A stretch of 45,406 bases of DNA from Campylobacterales bacterium (GTDB lineage Bacteria; Campylobacterota; Campylobacteria; Campylobacterales; Nitratiruptoraceae): positions 1-45,406 of the forward strand of contig JAMONM010000031.1 of the NCBI GenBank assembly GCA_027065825.1, given 5' to 3'. The notes under the pieces were generated by a model. The model saw nothing but the letters and a program-made list of their open reading frames with translations. It searched no databases and was not told where the DNA came from. The position numbers were made by a program, and so were the translations under genes. Every line of letters begins with the position of its first letter. The stretch's first letter is position 1. Below, piece after piece: positions 8,126-15,573 of the stretch.

Positions 8126-8603
8126 TCTGACGCTGTTTCTGCTGGGCGAAGCCGCACAAGCTTCGCCCAAAAAGGAGCTGCTAGAGTGCATAAAGCGCTA
8201 TAACCGAAATCTGATCGAAGCGGCCGCCGATCCCTCGTTTACCGAAAATTTCGACAACCGTCGGCGCCTTGAGGAGTGCGCCACGAAAAAGGTGGCCCAA
8301 AAGCTATATATTTGGATAGCGTCCTGGCACGAAAACCGCCTCTATATGGAGGCTAAACTCGAAAAACTGGAGCTGATCCGCCTAAATCGCTCGCAAGACT
8401 CGGCAATCGCCGAAACGAAAGAGATCTGGATATACAGATACAAAAAAATCGACTCAGAAGGAAGAGTCAGCGCAGCGCATCCCCCCTCCAAAATGGAGTA
8501 TCTCGTCAGATACACCCTAAAAAAGTTTCCCAAAGGGTGGAAGATCGCCCAAATCAAGATTCTTCACGAAAAGGAGACTCCCCTGCCCTCCGACACATCT
8601 TGA
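8100..8603 (+). CDS. Small secreted protein of unknown function in the cytochrome operon
   Basis: 167 residues with a clear signal peptide (MIRSLLCLSLTLFLLGEAAQA, then SPKKEL). The ATG at 8100 is chosen because GGAGG (8087-8091) lies 8 bases upstream; the gene overlaps the end of the cytochrome by 26 bases. The mature part is an alpha+beta protein: helices to about residue 95, then strands IWIYRYKKID and YLVRYTLKK followed by GWKIAQIKIL. That ending resembles the last strands of NTF2-like/IMS-type domains, but I do not recognise a family with confidence. Two cysteines are present and no CXXCH. Its place between the large cytochrome and ccsBA suggests a part in maturation or assembly of the conduit. 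Confidence 0.75.
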   Translation: MIRSLLCLSLTLFLLGEAAQASPKKELLECIKRYNRNLIEAAADPSFTENFDNRRRLEECATKKVAQKLYIWIASWHENRLYMEAKLEKLELIRLNRSQDSAIAETKEIWIYRYKKIDSEGRVSAAHPPSKMEYLVRYTLKKFPKGWKIAQIKILHEKETPLPSDTS

Positions 8604-8647
8604 AAATTTAAAACATTATTAAATTTGACTTATGAAAGAGGGTTTTA

Positions 8648-8676
8648 TTGCTAAATCCCCCAAATAGTTATATAGT
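8648..8676 (+). promoter_or_regulatory. Possible promoter of ccsBA
   Basis: TTGCTA (8648-8653) and TATAGT (8671-8676) are spaced by 17 bases in the 103-base AT-rich gap before ccsBA. No terminator is visible between 8603 and here, so ccsBA may also be reached by read-through from the cytochrome operon. Confidence 0.35.
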
Positions 8677-8706
8677 GTGCGAAGTTTATCGAAAAAAAGG
8701 AGCGTT

Positions 8707-11700
8707 ATGAACATTTTGAAAACCGCATGGGAGATACTGATCTCGATGAAGACCATGGTGGTTTTAACGGTTATTTTCGCATTCTCGATAGCCGTTGCCA
8801 CATTTATCGAAAACGACTTCGGAACCGAAACGGCCTGGGCACTGGTTTTTGCGGCCAAATGGTTCGAGGTACTCCAGATTCTTTTGGGAATCAACCTGCT
8901 GGCCAACATTATCCGATTCAAACTATACAGACCCAAAAAACTGCCGGCTTTCATTTTCCACGTAGGTTTTCTATTCATTCTGATAGGTTCGGGTCTAACC
9001 AGATATTACGGATACGAAGGGATCTTGCATATCAGAGAGGGGCAGAGCGAAAACAGAATGCTCTCTGCCGACGCCTTTTTGCAGATTGACGCCAAATCGG
9101 GCGGCGAAGAGGTTAAATTTGAAAAGAAACTCTTTCTATCCGCCATAGGTGGAAACGATTTTACCGAAAGCTTCGAGATCAACGGCAAAAAGGTAACCGT
9201 CAGATTCAAAGACTACATCAAAAACGCTCAAAAGGTGGCGGTAGCCGATCCTAACGGCAAACCTATCGTCTCGTTGACGGTGGCTACGCCTTCTGGTCCA
9301 GAGGAGTATATTTTAGAATACGGACAATATAGCGATCTGGGACCCTTTGCGATAGTTTTCGGTCCCAAAGAGCCCATCGAAATTAAAAAGCCGTATATAT
9401 ACATCTATACCAAAAACGGCAAGTTTTATTTCAAATCCAATACGGATCTGGGCTATTTCAAAATGGCAACCCAGGAAAAGGGGCTGTTTCAAAAAAACAG
9501 GGAACACCCCTTTGAGACAAAGATGCTCTATATCCTAAACGGCATACAGATCGTACCGAAAGAGGCGCTTTTAAAGGGTGTAAAAAAAGTGGTCAAACGT
9601 GAGGAAAACTCCCCTATGCAGATGAAGGGAATGAAACTGTCGGCTCTGGTAGTGGAGGTAGAGGTAGACGGAGAAAAAAAGGACGTGGCCCTGATGGGAA
9701 TGGGACGAAGATTCAGGGGATTTAGCGAACACGTGAGTCTAAACGGAGTCGATATGGATATAGAGTGGGGTTCCAAACAGCTGGTTTTGCCCTTTTATCT
9801 GCATCTGAAAGATTTCGTGATCGAAAAGTACCCGGGCTCTATGAGTCCCTCCTCGTACGAAAGCCACGTAATACTGATAGACGAAAAGAACGGAGTGAGA
9901 ATGCCGTATAAAATCTATATGAACCACACCCTCGAATACGGAGGATTCAAGTTTTTCCAGTCCAGTTACGATCAGGACGAAATGGGAACGATTTTGTCGG
10001 TCAACCACGATCCAGGCAAATGGCCCACATACATCGGCTACATACTGCTCGGTATAGGATTTTTGCTAAATCTCCTAAACCCCCACAGCAGATTCGGACA
10101 GCTGGCCAGAACCAGATATATTGCGCCCGCGTCCAAAGCCGCAACCGTTGCGGCGGCGCTTTTGGCCCTGCTTTCTGCCGGAACTCTGCAGGCGGCGCCT
10201 CATCAGCATCAGATAGATATGGAGCAGATCATAAGCACCGTCAAAAAGATAGATAAAAAACACGCCGACCATTTCGGAACCATACTTCTGCAAGGCCCGG
10301 ACGGAAGGATCAAACCGATAGATTCGGCCGCCATAGATATCCTAAACAAAGTGCACGGCTCGAACGAGATGTGGGGTCTAAACCACAACCAGATCGTTTT
10401 GGGTATGACGGCAAAACCTACATACTGGCAAAGAATCAAGATGATAAAAGTCTCCCATCCAGGAGTCAAAAAACTGCTTCAGATACCGGAAAACGAAAAA
10501 TATTTCGCATTCATCGACATCTTTGACAAACACGGAAACTACAAGCTACAAAAAGCGGTCGAGGAGGCCAGCAGAAAGAGACCGGCCGCCAGGAGCAAAC
10601 TGGACAAAGAGCTTTTAAAGGTGGACGAGAGAATCAATATAGCCTATATGGTCTACACCGGCGAGTTCATGAGAATATTCCCTCTAATAGGAGACCCCAA
10701 CAACACCTGGTATCCGCCGGCCTTTGCGGTCAAAAACTTTCCGGCGAATCAGGCCCGCGAAATCCAGCGAATACTTCAAAAAAACTTTGAGGGATTAAAC
10801 AGGGGTATTCAAACCGGCGACTGGAGCATGGCGGACGAGGCGGTAGAGGAGATAAAGGCCTACCAGAAAAAGTACGGCGCGGCGATCATCCCTCCGCAAT
10901 CGAGAATAGAGGCAGAAATACTCTATAACAGGCTCGATCTCTTTAACCGGCTTGTGCCGGTCTATCTGCTATCCGGTCTTGTGCTTTTGATGTTCATCTT
11001 CGCAAGATTGATGAAGCCGGATCTGAGCCTGCAAAAACCTACGAAAATAGTGGTATTTATCCTCTTTTTGGCCTTTTTGGCGCATACCTTCGCCCTCGGG
11101 CTTAGATGGTACGTGGCTGGTCACGCTCCGTGGAGCAACGGTTACGAAGCGATGCTATATATCTCCTGGTCGATCATTCTGGCCGGTATTTTGTTTGCCA
11201 GACAGTCCGAATTCGCCGTCTCCTCCACGGCCATATTCGCCGGTATAACCCTATTCGTAGCACATCTGAGCTGGCTCGATCCGCAGATCACCACGATGGT
11301 TCCGGTTCTCAAATCCTACTGGCTGACTATACACGTCTCGGTAATTACGGCCAGCTACGGATTCTTGGGACTTAGCGCGCTGCTGGGATTCATAGCCTTG
11401 ATACTGTTTATACTCCTTGGTTTCGCAAAGGACGAAAGCAGACGAAAGCAGATCGTTCTCAACATCAAAGAGGCGAACAGAATAAACGAGATGTCCATGA
11501 TAGTCGGGCTCTCTCTTTTGACTCTCGGAAACTTCCTGGGAGGCGTATGGGCAAACGAGAGCTGGGGAAGATACTGGGGATGGGACCCCAAGGAGACCTG
11601 GGCTCTCGTTACAATTTTGGTCTATACGGCTCTGCTGCATCTTAGATTCGTTCCCAAACTCTGGAACGCCTTTAATTTTGCGGCGCTGTCCGTCGTTTCA

Positions 11701-11898
11701 TACAGCTCCGTCATCATGACCTATTTCGGCGTCAACTACTATCTTTCGGGCCTGCACTCATACGCGGCGGGAGATCCGGTTCCTATACCTACCTGGGTAT
11801 ACTACGCCGTGGCGATCGTGGCCGCCATAATTTTGCTCGCCTTCAGAAACAACCACATCTACGAATCCCTCAAGAAACTGGCCGTCAAAGCCGGGTAA
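8707..11898 (+). CDS. ccsBA: Fused cytochrome c synthase CcsBA (System II heme lyase)
   Basis: This 1063-residue inner-membrane protein is a fusion of ResB/CcsB (about 1-470, with four membrane segments and a large periplasmic loop) and ResC/CcsA (about 740-1063). It exports heme and joins it to CXXCH cysteines in the periplasm. The tryptophan-rich WWD signature (ANESWGRYWGWDPKETW) is at about residues 945-965. The conserved histidines are visible: in IFHVGFLF near 83, in VAGHAPWSNGYEA near 807, in TIHVSVITASYG near 872 and in GLHSYAAGDP near 1015. I chose the ATG at 8707 because of AAGGAG 5 bases upstream; the frame extends 10 codons further without a ribosome site. Such fusions are typical of Campylobacterota. 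Beside a gene with CX12CH it may be a motif-specialised synthase, like the Wolinella paralogues. Confidence 0.95.
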   Translation: MNILKTAWEILISMKTMVVLTVIFAFSIAVATFIENDFGTETAWALVFAAKWFEVLQILLGINLLANIIRFKLYRPKKLPAFIFHVGFLFILIGSGLTRYYGYEGILHIREGQSENRMLSADAFLQIDAKSGGEEVKFEKKLFLSAIGGNDFTESFEINGKKVTVRFKDYIKNAQKVAVADPNGKPIVSLTVATPSGPEEYILEYGQYSDLGPFAIVFGPKEPIEIKKPYIYIYTKNGKFYFKSNTDLGYFKMATQEKGLFQKNREHPFETKMLYILNGIQIVPKEALLKGVKKVVKREENSPMQMKGMKLSALVVEVEVDGEKKDVALMGMGRRFRGFSEHVSLNGVDMDIEWGSKQLVLPFYLHLKDFVIEKYPGSMSPSSYESHVILIDEKNGVRMPYKIYMNHTLEYGGFKFFQSSYDQDEMGTILSVNHDPGKWPTYIGYILLGIGFLLNLLNPHSRFGQLARTRYIAPASKAATVAAALLALLSAGTLQAAPHQHQIDMEQIISTVKKIDKKHADHFGTILLQGPDGRIKPIDSAAIDILNKVHGSNEMWGLNHNQIVLGMTAKPTYWQRIKMIKVSHPGVKKLLQIPENEKYFAFIDIFDKHGNYKLQKAVEEASRKRPAARSKLDKELLKVDERINIAYMVYTGEFMRIFPLIGDPNNTWYPPAFAVKNFPANQAREIQRILQKNFEGLNRGIQTGDWSMADEAVEEIKAYQKKYGAAIIPPQSRIEAEILYNRLDLFNRLVPVYLLSGLVLLMFIFARLMKPDLSLQKPTKIVVFILFLAFLAHTFALGLRWYVAGHAPWSNGYEAMLYISWSIILAGILFARQSEFAVSSTAIFAGITLFVAHLSWLDPQITTMVPVLKSYWLTIHVSVITASYGFLGLSALLGFIALILFILLGFAKDESRRKQIVLNIKEANRINEMSMIVGLSLLTLGNFLGGVWANESWGRYWGWDPKETWALVTILVYTALLHLRFVPKLWNAFNFAALSVVSYSSVIMTYFGVNYYLSGLHSYAAGDPVPIPTWVYYAVAIVAAIILLAFRNNHIYESLKKLAVKAG

Positions 11899-11930
11899 GC
11901 CGATCGGCTTGCCCGATTATTTATTTTTAT
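11893..11930 (+). terminator. Probable terminator after ccsBA
   Basis: A stem GGGTAAGCC / GGCTTGCCC with a GATC loop (11893-11914, one T-G wobble) overlaps the stop codon and is followed by a T-rich stretch (11918-11930). The T tract is interrupted by A residues, so termination may be partial. Confidence 0.6.
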
Positions 11931-11961
11931 TTCTTATATCTTTTTTTTAAGTTTCAGCCTG

Positions 11962-11967
11962 TATAAT
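11962..11967 (+). promoter_or_regulatory. -10 box of the Sel1-repeat gene promoter
   Basis: A perfect TATAAT lies 35 bases before the ATG at 12003. No convincing -35 is seen, only a T-rich run (11940-11948), as is common in Campylobacterota. Confidence 0.55.
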
Positions 11968-11985
11968 ATTAAATAATTTAATATT
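11965..11985. repeat. 21-bp perfect AT palindrome overlapping the -10 and start region
   Basis: Arms AATATTAAAT (11965-11974) and ATTTAATATT (11976-11985) flank one central A. It begins inside the -10 box of the Sel1 gene promoter, so a dimeric repressor bound here would block transcription. It is entirely A/T, so chance is possible. Confidence 0.4.
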
Positions 11986-12002
11986 TTGAAAAAGGTGCGG
12001 CT

Positions 12003-12707
12003 ATGAAACTATCCTCTTTAGTAATTTCGGCTCTATTGGTTGCGACCGCCCCTTTGCTGGCCGGAGAGAAGCTGGAGTTCAAAGAGAGACTTATGAAATC
12101 CGCGATCCAAAAGGCTCAAAAGGGGGATCCTAACGCCCAGTTCGCCCTGGGAGAGATGCACTATCTAGGATTCATGGGAGAAAAAAATTACGATGAAGCG
12201 ATAAAATGGTACGAAAAAGCCGCCAGGCAGGGACACGTCAAAGCGATGTTCAATCTAGGCTACATCTATTTTACAGGAAAAGGCGCAAAAAAGGATTACA
12301 AAAAGGCAAAACACTGGTTCGAAAAGGCGGCGGCCGAAGATGATCCCAAAGCGATGAGATATCTAGGGGAGATCTACTATAAAGGTCTGGGAACGGACAA
12401 GGACTACAACAAAGCCTTTTTCTGGTATAAAAAGACCGCGGATATGGGCTATCCGAAAGCTCAATACATAGTAGGCCAGATGTATAAAAGGGGGCTTGGA
12501 ACGAAAAAGGATATTCAAAAGGCTAAATATTACCTCACCAGATCGGCTATGCAGAGCTGTTCAGAGGCGGAGCTGGAGCTGGGCAAAATGTACCTAAGCG
12601 GCGAAGGCGTGCCTAAAGACCCTCAAAAAGCGAAGCAGTATCTCCAAAAAGCCTACAAGGACGGAAAAAGGGAGGCAAAAGAGTATTTAGAGCGGCTGGA
12701 GGATTGA
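12003..12707 (+). CDS. Secreted Sel1-repeat (TPR-like) protein
   Basis: A signal peptide (cleavage near LLA-GEK, about 20) precedes about five Sel1-like repeats of about 36 residues (pattern A-x-x-LG-x-x-Y-x-x-G-x-G-x-x-K-D-Y-x-x-A-x-x-W-x-x-K-A-A), with units starting near NAQFALGEMHYLG, KAMFNLGYIYFTG, KAMRYLGEIYYKG, KAQYIVGQMYKRG and EAELELGKMYLSG. Sel1 repeats form a superhelical scaffold for protein-protein contact. It is a full-length paralogue of the convergent gene at 12708-13454, and both proteins end in LED. Being between two cytochrome clusters it may scaffold periplasmic cytochromes, but that is inference. It has its own promoter and an AAAGGTG ribosome site 7 bases upstream. Confidence 0.85.
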   Translation: MKLSSLVISALLVATAPLLAGEKLEFKERLMKSAIQKAQKGDPNAQFALGEMHYLGFMGEKNYDEAIKWYEKAARQGHVKAMFNLGYIYFTGKGAKKDYKKAKHWFEKAAAEDDPKAMRYLGEIYYKGLGTDKDYNKAFFWYKKTADMGYPKAQYIVGQMYKRGLGTKKDIQKAKYYLTRSAMQSCSEAELELGKMYLSGEGVPKDPQKAKQYLQKAYKDGKREAKEYLERLED

Positions 12708-12719
12708 TCAATCCTCCAG
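12696..12719. repeat. 24-bp perfect palindrome formed by two abutting stop regions
   Basis: The last four codons of the + strand Sel1 gene (CTGGAGGATTGA) and of the minus-strand Sel1 gene are identical, and the two stop codons touch at 12707/12708, giving a 24-bp perfect inverted repeat. Folded as RNA it is a 10-bp stem with a 4-nt loop on either strand. No T tract follows on either side, so it is not a standard intrinsic terminator. Confidence 0.9.
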
Positions 12720-13454
12720 GCCGGGTAGTCTCTCTTTTGGAATTTCGGCTTTCCAACCGTAGCTGTCCATAATCTTTTTAGCCTCTTTATGGCCGTTTAT
12801 ATAGGCCTGACAGATATACTCCTTGGCCTTTTCCATATCTTTTGGAACCCCCTCGCCGGTGAGATACATCCTGCCCAACATATAATCGGCGTCGGCGTGA
12901 CCCTGCTCGGCCGCTTTTTCAAAAAGTTTTGCCGCCTCATTGAAATCCTTTTTCACCCCCTCTCCTCTATAAAACATCATACCGAGCCTATACTGGGCCT
13001 CTGGATACTCTTCGGCGGAGGCTTTTGTATACCAATAAAGAGCCTTTCCGTAGTCCTTGGAAACGCCGATTCCCTCGTAATACATTCTGCCAAGATACAG
13101 CATAGATTTTGGATCGTTCTTCTCGGCCGCTTTTTCAAACCACTTTCTGGCCTTTTGGTAATCTTTCGGCGCGCCCTCGCCGCTGAAATAGATATGTCCC
13201 AGATTGAACGCGGCTTTTACGTGGCCTTTGTCGGCGGCCTCTTCAAAGTATGATATAGATTTGTCGTAATCTTTGTGAACGCCCATTCCCAGATAGTACA
13301 TCTCGCCCAACGCAAAGAGCGCGTTCGGATCTCCCTGTTCGGCCTTTTTCAATACCGAGGCGTAGGCTCTTTTGACGAACTCGCTCTTTTGAGCTAATGC
13401 CGGAGCTACCATCAGGGCTCCTACGGCGGCTATCGAGACCAGTATCTTTTTCAT
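12708..13454 (-). CDS. Secreted Sel1-repeat (TPR-like) protein, last gene of the cytochrome operon
   Basis: A signal peptide (MKKILVSIAAVGALMVAPALA, then QKS) precedes about five Sel1-type repeats (NALFALGEMYYLGMG, KAAFNLGHIYFSGEG, KSMLYLGRMYYEGIG, EAQYRLGMMFYRGEG, DADYMLGRMYLTGEG) and a short C-terminal tail ending LPGLED. It starts 9 bases after the stop of the octaheme cytochrome gene, with AAGGAG upstream, so it is the last member of the NapC/multiheme operon. Its homologue sits head-on at 12003-12707. A scaffold role for the neighbouring cytochromes is plausible; no enzyme motif is present. Confidence 0.87.
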   Translation of the reverse strand: MKKILVSIAAVGALMVAPALAQKSEFVKRAYASVLKKAEQGDPNALFALGEMYYLGMGVHKDYDKSISYFEEAADKGHVKAAFNLGHIYFSGEGAPKDYQKARKWFEKAAEKNDPKSMLYLGRMYYEGIGVSKDYGKALYWYTKASAEEYPEAQYRLGMMFYRGEGVKKDFNEAAKLFEKAAEQGHADADYMLGRMYLTGEGVPKDMEKAKEYICQAYINGHKEAKKIMDSYGWKAEIPKERLPGLED

Positions 13455-13463
13455 TCCCTCTCC

Positions 13464-14498
13464 TTATTTTTTATGACATTTGTTGCACCACAGCATCAAA
13501 CCCTCCCCCATATAGTCTCTTAGCATAAAGCCGTTGTTGGAGACGTGAGGATTGTGGCAGCTCACGCATGTGAGCTCCTCGTTGGGGTTATTGGGAAGTT
13601 TTTTCCCTTTTGTGGGATGACCTCTACTGGAAAAGGTGGTAACCACGTGCGGTTTGCTCTTTTTTTCCGTATGGCACGTGGTACAGAGATACCAGACCTG
13701 ATATCTCAAAAACTTCTTGTCGTTTCCGCCGTGCGGATTGTGGCACTTGTTGCATCTGCCGTCGTCAACCGGCTCGTGTCTGTACTTTTCCTTTTTGAAT
13801 CTCTTCTCGAACTTTTCGTGGCATTCAAAGCAGGTTTTTGCTATGGGATCGGGATAGATAAATTTGGACGCTCCTTTGAACTTTTCGTTGAATCTGCCGC
13901 TTTGACCGTTATGGCAACTGGTGGCGCAGAGCCAGTTGGCCGCCGGAGCGTGCATGTACTTTTCAAACATTACCGATTTGTGGCAGATAAAGCAGTTGGA
14001 CTCCTCTATATCTTCGAAGGCCACGCCCTTGACCTCGTTTACGCTCATATCGTGGCAATCCGCGCAGGGCGTTTCGAATCTCTCGTTATGAAAATAGGTT
14101 TTATGGTATTCTTTGGGCGGATATCTGAACTTTTTTTGCAAGATGCTCTTTTGATAGAGGGTCAAACTCTTTTCCAGAACTTTTCTATCCTCTTTGTCGA
14201 ACCCCAGCACTTCCACCCTGTTCTCCCCCAGCATCAGTTCAACGGTCAGACAGACGAACTCCTCGTGAATATTGGTTTTGGGCGTTATCTTTCTGTTGGC
14301 CGCGGGCCGATCGTTTATTATGATAGCCACTCTATCGAGGCTGTTACCCTTTCTGACCACGATTGTGGCGTATCTGTTGTCGTAAACGTTCCTATCAACC
14401 GGCCAGACCAGATCGCTGCTCCAGACCAGCTTTTCGCCGCCTTGAGGGTTGGCATACAGAAAAATCGTAAAAATCGCGAAAACGAGCGCTAATCTCAC
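13464..14498 (-). CDS. Secreted octaheme cytochrome c with N-terminal Ig-like domain
   Basis: The product (344 residues from the GTG at 14498) has a signal peptide (RLALVFAIFTIFLYA), a beta-sandwich-like region (about 20-115, ending in GENRVEVLGFDKED) and a heme domain with eight sites: CADCH, CFICH, CATSCH (a CX3CH; first Cys codon at 13926-13928), CFECH, CNKCH, CTTCH, CVSCH and CNKCH at the extreme C-terminus. I prefer the GTG at 14498 because it overlaps the TGA of the previous gene as GTGA and has GGGGGAAG just upstream. An in-frame ATG at 14531 would add 11 residues and overlap the neighbour by 37 bases. It is a paralogue of the gene at 14495-15565 and likely a periplasmic or exported electron carrier fed by the NapC-type dehydrogenase of this operon. 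Confidence 0.85.
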   Translation of the reverse strand: MRLALVFAIFTIFLYANPQGGEKLVWSSDLVWPVDRNVYDNRYATIVVRKGNSLDRVAIIINDRPAANRKITPKTNIHEEFVCLTVELMLGENRVEVLGFDKEDRKVLEKSLTLYQKSILQKKFRYPPKEYHKTYFHNERFETPCADCHDMSVNEVKGVAFEDIEESNCFICHKSVMFEKYMHAPAANWLCATSCHNGQSGRFNEKFKGASKFIYPDPIAKTCFECHEKFEKRFKKEKYRHEPVDDGRCNKCHNPHGGNDKKFLRYQVWYLCTTCHTEKKSKPHVVTTFSSRGHPTKGKKLPNNPNEELTCVSCHNPHVSNNGFMLRDYMGEGLMLWCNKCHKK

Positions 14499-15565
14499 CA
14501 CCTTCCCCCGGTTTTTGTAATATCCAGACATACGCCTTCTAAATCCTTATACTCCGTTTTCATCAAGAACTTCTCATCCGAGGCGTGCGGATCGTGACAG
14601 GTAACGCAGCTAAAGCCCTCTTTGAGCAGATTTTTAAACAGCTCTTCGCCGTTTTTAGCTCTCGAGACAAAGAGGGCTTTGTAAGCTCTTTTGTCATATT
14701 TGTCCGCATGGCAGGAGGTGCACAGACCCCACGCGTTCTTTCTGAGAAAGTTCTTGTTCACGTCCGAAGAGTGGGGATTGTGGCACTTGTTACATTTGCC
14801 GGCCCCAACCGGATCGTGTTTATAAGTTTTAGTATACCAGAGTTTTCTCTTTTTTTTATGGCATTTGAGACATTTCGGCGCTATGGGATCGGGATAGGTA
14901 AAGCGGCTTTTATGCGCATCGGCCTGATTTTTCTCGCCCACGCTTCCGTCGTGGCAGGGCAGACACAAAAAGTTGACCGTGGGAGCATGGGCGAACTTTC
15001 TATCCAGTAAAACGTTGTGACAGGCAAAACAGTTGGATTCGCTGATCTCCTCGAAGGCTACGCCCGGAGTCTCGTTAACGCTCATATCGTGGCATTTCTT
15101 GCAGGCCTCTTCGTTCTTGCCGTTGTGGAAAAACTCTTTTTTATATCCGGCCGGAACTATTTTATAATATTTGGACAAAAAGGACTTTACGTAAAAGTCC
15201 ACCCTTTTTTTGTCCACCTTTTTTCCGTTTTTATAAGCCACCACCCTTATATGGTTTTCACCGAAAAAGAATCGGAAACTTTTACAGTAGGTATCCTTTT
15301 TCGGATCCGTTTTTATCTCTACCTTTTCGCCCTCGCTGGTATAGAAGACCAGCTTATCTATTTGTGAATCGTACAGTTTTACCGAAACAGTTACGAAACT
15401 CTCTTCGAAAACGTCCTTTTCAAAAGGCAGCACCACAGAAACGGGTCCGCCGGAAATCCTTTTGACCAGAGTCACGACCATGGACTCTTCGCTCTCTTGC
15501 GCCGCCAGGGGCGAGAGGCCCAGGCACAGCAGCAAAATCGAAAGCAGTATCCTCGCCCCTTTCAT
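14495..15565 (-). CDS. Secreted heptaheme cytochrome c with N-terminal Ig-like domain (terminal heme site lost)
   Basis: A signal peptide (cleavage after LAAQ, about residue 23) leads into a beta-rich Ig-like region (about 30-130, ending FGENHIRVVAYKNGKKVDKK) and seven CXXCH sites: CKKCH, CFACH, CLPCH, CLKCH, CNKCH, CTSCH and CVTCH (followed by DPHAS). The motif order and spacing match the next gene throughout. Where that paralogue has its eighth site (WCNKCHKK), this one has only the first Cys (GVCLDITKTGGRW), so one heme seems to have been lost. Other frames near the end do not restore CXXCH. A GGGGG-containing ribosome site precedes the ATG. It lies 8 bases after the dodecaheme gene in the same operon. 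Confidence 0.87.
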   Translation of the reverse strand: MKGARILLSILLLCLGLSPLAAQESEESMVVTLVKRISGGPVSVVLPFEKDVFEESFVTVSVKLYDSQIDKLVFYTSEGEKVEIKTDPKKDTYCKSFRFFFGENHIRVVAYKNGKKVDKKRVDFYVKSFLSKYYKIVPAGYKKEFFHNGKNEEACKKCHDMSVNETPGVAFEEISESNCFACHNVLLDRKFAHAPTVNFLCLPCHDGSVGEKNQADAHKSRFTYPDPIAPKCLKCHKKKRKLWYTKTYKHDPVGAGKCNKCHNPHSSDVNKNFLRKNAWGLCTSCHADKYDKRAYKALFVSRAKNGEELFKNLLKEGFSCVTCHDPHASDEKFLMKTEYKDLEGVCLDITKTGGRW

Positions 15566-15573
15566 AGTGCCCC

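Noticed and set aside
8677-8706. Upstream start for ccsBA
   Set aside because: No ribosome site; AAGGAG is correctly spaced only for the ATG at 8707, which also begins the normal N-terminus.
11251-11640. 129-codon minus-strand open frame opposite ccsBA
   Set aside because: Antisense shadow of the conserved CcsA membrane domain, with no start signal.
12696-12719. The 24-bp palindrome as an intrinsic terminator
   Set aside because: No T run follows the stem on either strand. It is reported as a repeat instead.
13545-14492. 315-codon + strand open frame opposite the octaheme cytochrome gene
   Set aside because: It is the mirror of the cytochrome coding strand and has no ribosome site or family motif. 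The other strand carries eight ordered heme motifs, a signal peptide and coupled starts.
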